Positions 62,170 to 64,000 of a stretch of 64,000 nucleotides of DNA are shown one piece after another. The number at the start of each line of letters is the position of its first letter. The first letter of the stretch is position 1. The position numbers and the translations under genes are program-made. The notes under the pieces are model-generated. The model did not search any database. It was not told the origin of the DNA and was given only the letters and a program-made list of their open reading frames with translations. This DNA comes from Mucilaginibacter gotjawali (GTDB lineage Bacteria; Bacteroidota; Bacteroidia; Sphingobacteriales; Sphingobacteriaceae): assembly GCF_002355435.1 (NCBI RefSeq), contig NZ_AP017313.1:2604001-2668000 (forward strand). The letters run 5' to 3'.

Positions 62170-63172
62170 CGCAACACATATCAGCTTTCCGGCCAGTGAC
62201 CGCAGTTATTTTTCGCTGATTAAAAAAGAGATTCACCGAATGGCAACTGAAGGTGGCATTAATCCTGCAAGGATCAATGAACTCGACCTGATCGTTGCAG
62301 AAATGACCTCGAACCTGTTTAAATACAGTGATGATGGCGAATTGCTGATCGGCATATTCCCTAATGGCGGTAACCCTTATGTCGAACTGATCAGTATTGA
62401 TAACGGCCCGGGTATGGTCAATCCGGCAAAAATGATGCAGGACGGCATTTCAACCAGTAATACACTCGGGCACGGCCTGGGTAGTATGAAAAGGATGTCA
62501 GATAATTTTGAACTTTATTCGCAGATTGGCTGGGGTACTATAGTTTTAAGCCGTGTGTACAGCGTACCCGAAAAAGTTAAGATAACGAATGAATTGATCA
62601 TGCGCCCGATTGTAGTGTACAAACCGGGTGAAAAAACCAGTGGTGATGGGTTTACTTATAAAATAACCGGAAAATACATAAAAATGATGCTGGCCGATGG
62701 CCTTGGTCATGGCCCGGAAGCTAATAAAGCCATAAATGAAGCGGCTAACGCTTTTAAAATTTTTCCCGAATACAGCCCAACCGAAACTATCCGTTTTATT
62801 CATAACGCTATAAAAAAAACAAGGGGGGCGGTAGTCAATATTGTAGGTTACGATCTTACGCGCAAAGTATGGACATCGGCAGGCGTAGGTAATATTGCTG
62901 CCCGTATGTCCGGCCCCGTTAATTTTAAAAACCATATGTCTTATAACGGCATAGTGGGGTACAATATTCCAAATACGATGAGCGATCAGGATTATCCGGC
63001 GGAGGAATTTAACCAGGTTATGTTATGTTCGGACGGCATCAAAACACGGATTGATATGTCCCGTTATCCGATGATGTATAAATATGATTTAACTGTTCTG
63101 GCAGCAGCTATATATAAAGACCACGCCCGGCGTAATGATGATATGTCTGTTGTAATTGCAAAAGTAAAATGA
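62162..63172 (+). CDS. GHKL ATPase fused to PP2C-like phosphatase, RsbX-type
   Basis: The 336-aa protein joins an RsbW/RsbT-like ATP-binding half (residues 1-140, LIVAEMTSNLFKY, IDNGPGMVNPAKM, GLGSMKRMSD) to an RsbX/SpoIIE-type PP2C half (about 145-336: KMMLADGLGHGPEAN, MLCSDGIKTRID and RRNDDMSVVIAK with the metal Asp residues). Separate RsbX dephosphorylates RsbR and RsbS. Fusing a kinase-type and a phosphatase domain suggests reset and sensing in one protein. It overlaps rsbT by 8 bases and the next gene by 4 (ATGA). Confidence 0.85.
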   Translation: MVDATHISFPASDRSYFSLIKKEIHRMATEGGINPARINELDLIVAEMTSNLFKYSDDGELLIGIFPNGGNPYVELISIDNGPGMVNPAKMMQDGISTSNTLGHGLGSMKRMSDNFELYSQIGWGTIVLSRVYSVPEKVKITNELIMRPIVVYKPGEKTSGDGFTYKITGKYIKMMLADGLGHGPEANKAINEAANAFKIFPEYSPTETIRFIHNAIKKTRGAVVNIVGYDLTRKVWTSAGVGNIAARMSGPVNFKNHMSYNGIVGYNIPNTMSDQDYPAEEFNQVMLCSDGIKTRIDMSRYPMMYKYDLTVLAAAIYKDHARRNDDMSVVIAKVK

Positions 63173-64000
63173 TTAAAATAGTATCGATTTCATTAGAAAA
63201 TGAAATGGACCTGGTACTGGCACATAAACGGTCCATGAAGGTTGCCGAACGGCTGGGCCTGACTATTGCCACACAAACCACGTTTGCTACCGCCGTATCA
63301 GAAATTGCACGAACCGTGATAGAACATACGGACGACGGATTGCTGGATATCGGGCTGGAACAAAACAAAACGCGCTATAACCTGGTAGCTAAGGTTACCT
63401 TTAACAAAGATATCCTGTTTACCAACGCAGATGCCGGATTTTATTATGCGCAGAAACTGGTACCAGAGTTTGAATTGAAAGAAACTGAGACGGGAAACCT
63501 TATCACCATGAAGATGAGTTTGCCCCGTTCTCTGAAGCTTGAACCTGTAAAAATAAATCTGCTAAAAAGTGATTTTGCGGAAGAACTGCCCATAAATGCT
63601 TATGAGGATATTAAACAACGCCATGCAACGCTAAACAAGATAGCGACTGAACAGGAAGAGGAGCTTCGCCAATCAAAATTGGTTGACGAGAAGAAGACGG
63701 AATTTATTTCTATTGCAAGCCACGAACTCAAAACCCCAATGACCATTTTGAAAGCTTATACACAAATGGCAAAAGCAACAGCAGAACCGATGAGTGAACA
63801 TTTGCTGGGCCTGTTAAATAAAATAGATCTTCAGTCCAATAAATTAATGACGCTTGTGCAGCAACTATTGGATATCTCAAAGATTGAGAACGGCAATCTG
63901 CAGTACAATATGAGTGCTGTAAGCGTAAATACCTTTCTTCACGATCAGGTGGCTGTAATGCGGCACATTTTGCCATATCATAAATTTGTTACCAATTTTG
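63169..64000 (+). CDS. Hybrid RsbT-like / histidine kinase, 3' end beyond window
   Basis: The ATG at 63169 overlaps the previous TGA (ATGA). The visible 277 residues begin MIKIVSISLENEMDLVLAHK, include TAVSEIARTVIEHTDDGLLDIG, which copies the RsbT N-box region, and then a coiled helix (QRHATLNKIATEQEEELRQS) leading to a HisKA domain with SIASHELKTPM as the phosphoacceptor His. The ATPase domain would lie past 64000. So the output of this stressosome is probably a two-component kinase. It was not closed by a stop codon in the window. Confidence 0.88.
   Translation, partial: MIKIVSISLENEMDLVLAHKRSMKVAERLGLTIATQTTFATAVSEIARTVIEHTDDGLLDIGLEQNKTRYNLVAKVTFNKDILFTNADAGFYYAQKLVPEFELKETETGNLITMKMSLPRSLKLEPVKINLLKSDFAEELPINAYEDIKQRHATLNKIATEQEEELRQSKLVDEKKTEFISIASHELKTPMTILKAYTQMAKATAEPMSEHLLGLLNKIDLQSNKLMTLVQQLLDISKIENGNLQYNMSAVSVNTFLHDQVAVMRHILPYHKFVTNF

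Noticed and set aside
1..64000. tRNA, rRNA or riboswitch genes
   Set aside because: Looked for by eye in all intergenic gaps; no acceptor/T-loop pattern or known riboswitch core was recognised.

Overview
The window looks like a chromosomal segment of a Bacteroidota bacterium of the family Sphingobacteriaceae, with a Mucilaginibacter/Pedobacter-like organism most likely. This is inferred from gene families (DUF5686 outer-membrane protein, DUF3857 transglutaminase-like proteins, GH92 mannosidase, MacB-like permeases, BlaI/BlaR1 pair), from Bacteroidota promoters (TAnnTTTG at -7, sometimes TTTG at -33), from weak Shine-Dalgarno sites and from moderate GC content. No rRNA, tRNA, CRISPR array, prophage or replication origin was recognised. 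The window is cut through a gene at each end: a twin-arginine-like secreted protein at the left and a histidine kinase at the right.

Layout. 1-7 kb: envelope and small genes (GT39-like membrane protein, GmhB-type heptose bisphosphatase, lipoprotein, MpaB-like DUF2236 protein, DUF2809, C1-family peptidase homologue). 7-10.7 kb: a MarR regulator, a DUF5686 outer-membrane protein and a small membrane protein, with one operator sequence repeated at both promoters. 11-16.5 kb: secreted phosphoesterase, TIM-barrel isomerase, BlaR1/BlaI pair with a clear operator, Vgb-like beta-propeller. 16.9-20.8 kb: pterin dehydratase, then pyruvate formate-lyase and its activase, followed by a MITE-like palindromic insertion at the activase stop codon. 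21-24.6 kb: MutS, an NlpC/P60 lipoprotein and a 41-aa membrane protein. 24.6-30.5 kb: an operon of three DUF3857 proteins, two of which lack the transglutaminase Cys and His. 30.7-38.4 kb: exonuclease, QueG, polysaccharide deacetylase, Gfo/Idh/MocA oxidoreductase, and a GH92 mannosidase whose signal peptide is out of frame. 38.4-44.3 kb: RuvB, polyprenol-phosphate mannosyltransferase, POT transporter, thiolase.

44.4-53.3 kb: a compact SPFH / beta-barrel-like / ribbon-helix-helix operon, a PgpH-like HD phosphodiesterase, phospholipid genes (CdsA, CDP-alcohol phosphatidyltransferase), and an alpha-glucan phosphorylase divergent from a small membrane protein, with four FNR/CRP-like sites between them. 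53.6-57.3 kb: a 1222-residue in-frame fusion of a membrane-bound AraC-type regulator to a MacB/FtsX permease. 57.6-60.3 kb: a REP/RAYT mosaic with a tyrosine transposase, palindromes, a duplicated gene tail and a decayed RAYT start. 60.5-64 kb: a stressosome operon, RsbR-RsbS-RsbT, then a fused ATPase/PP2C protein and a hybrid RsbT-like/histidine kinase. This suggests that stress signalling leaves through a two-component kinase rather than through a sigma-B partner switch.

Most functional names rest on motif reading alone. Start sites were moved inward where the longest frame began with TTG or lacked the expected N-terminus.
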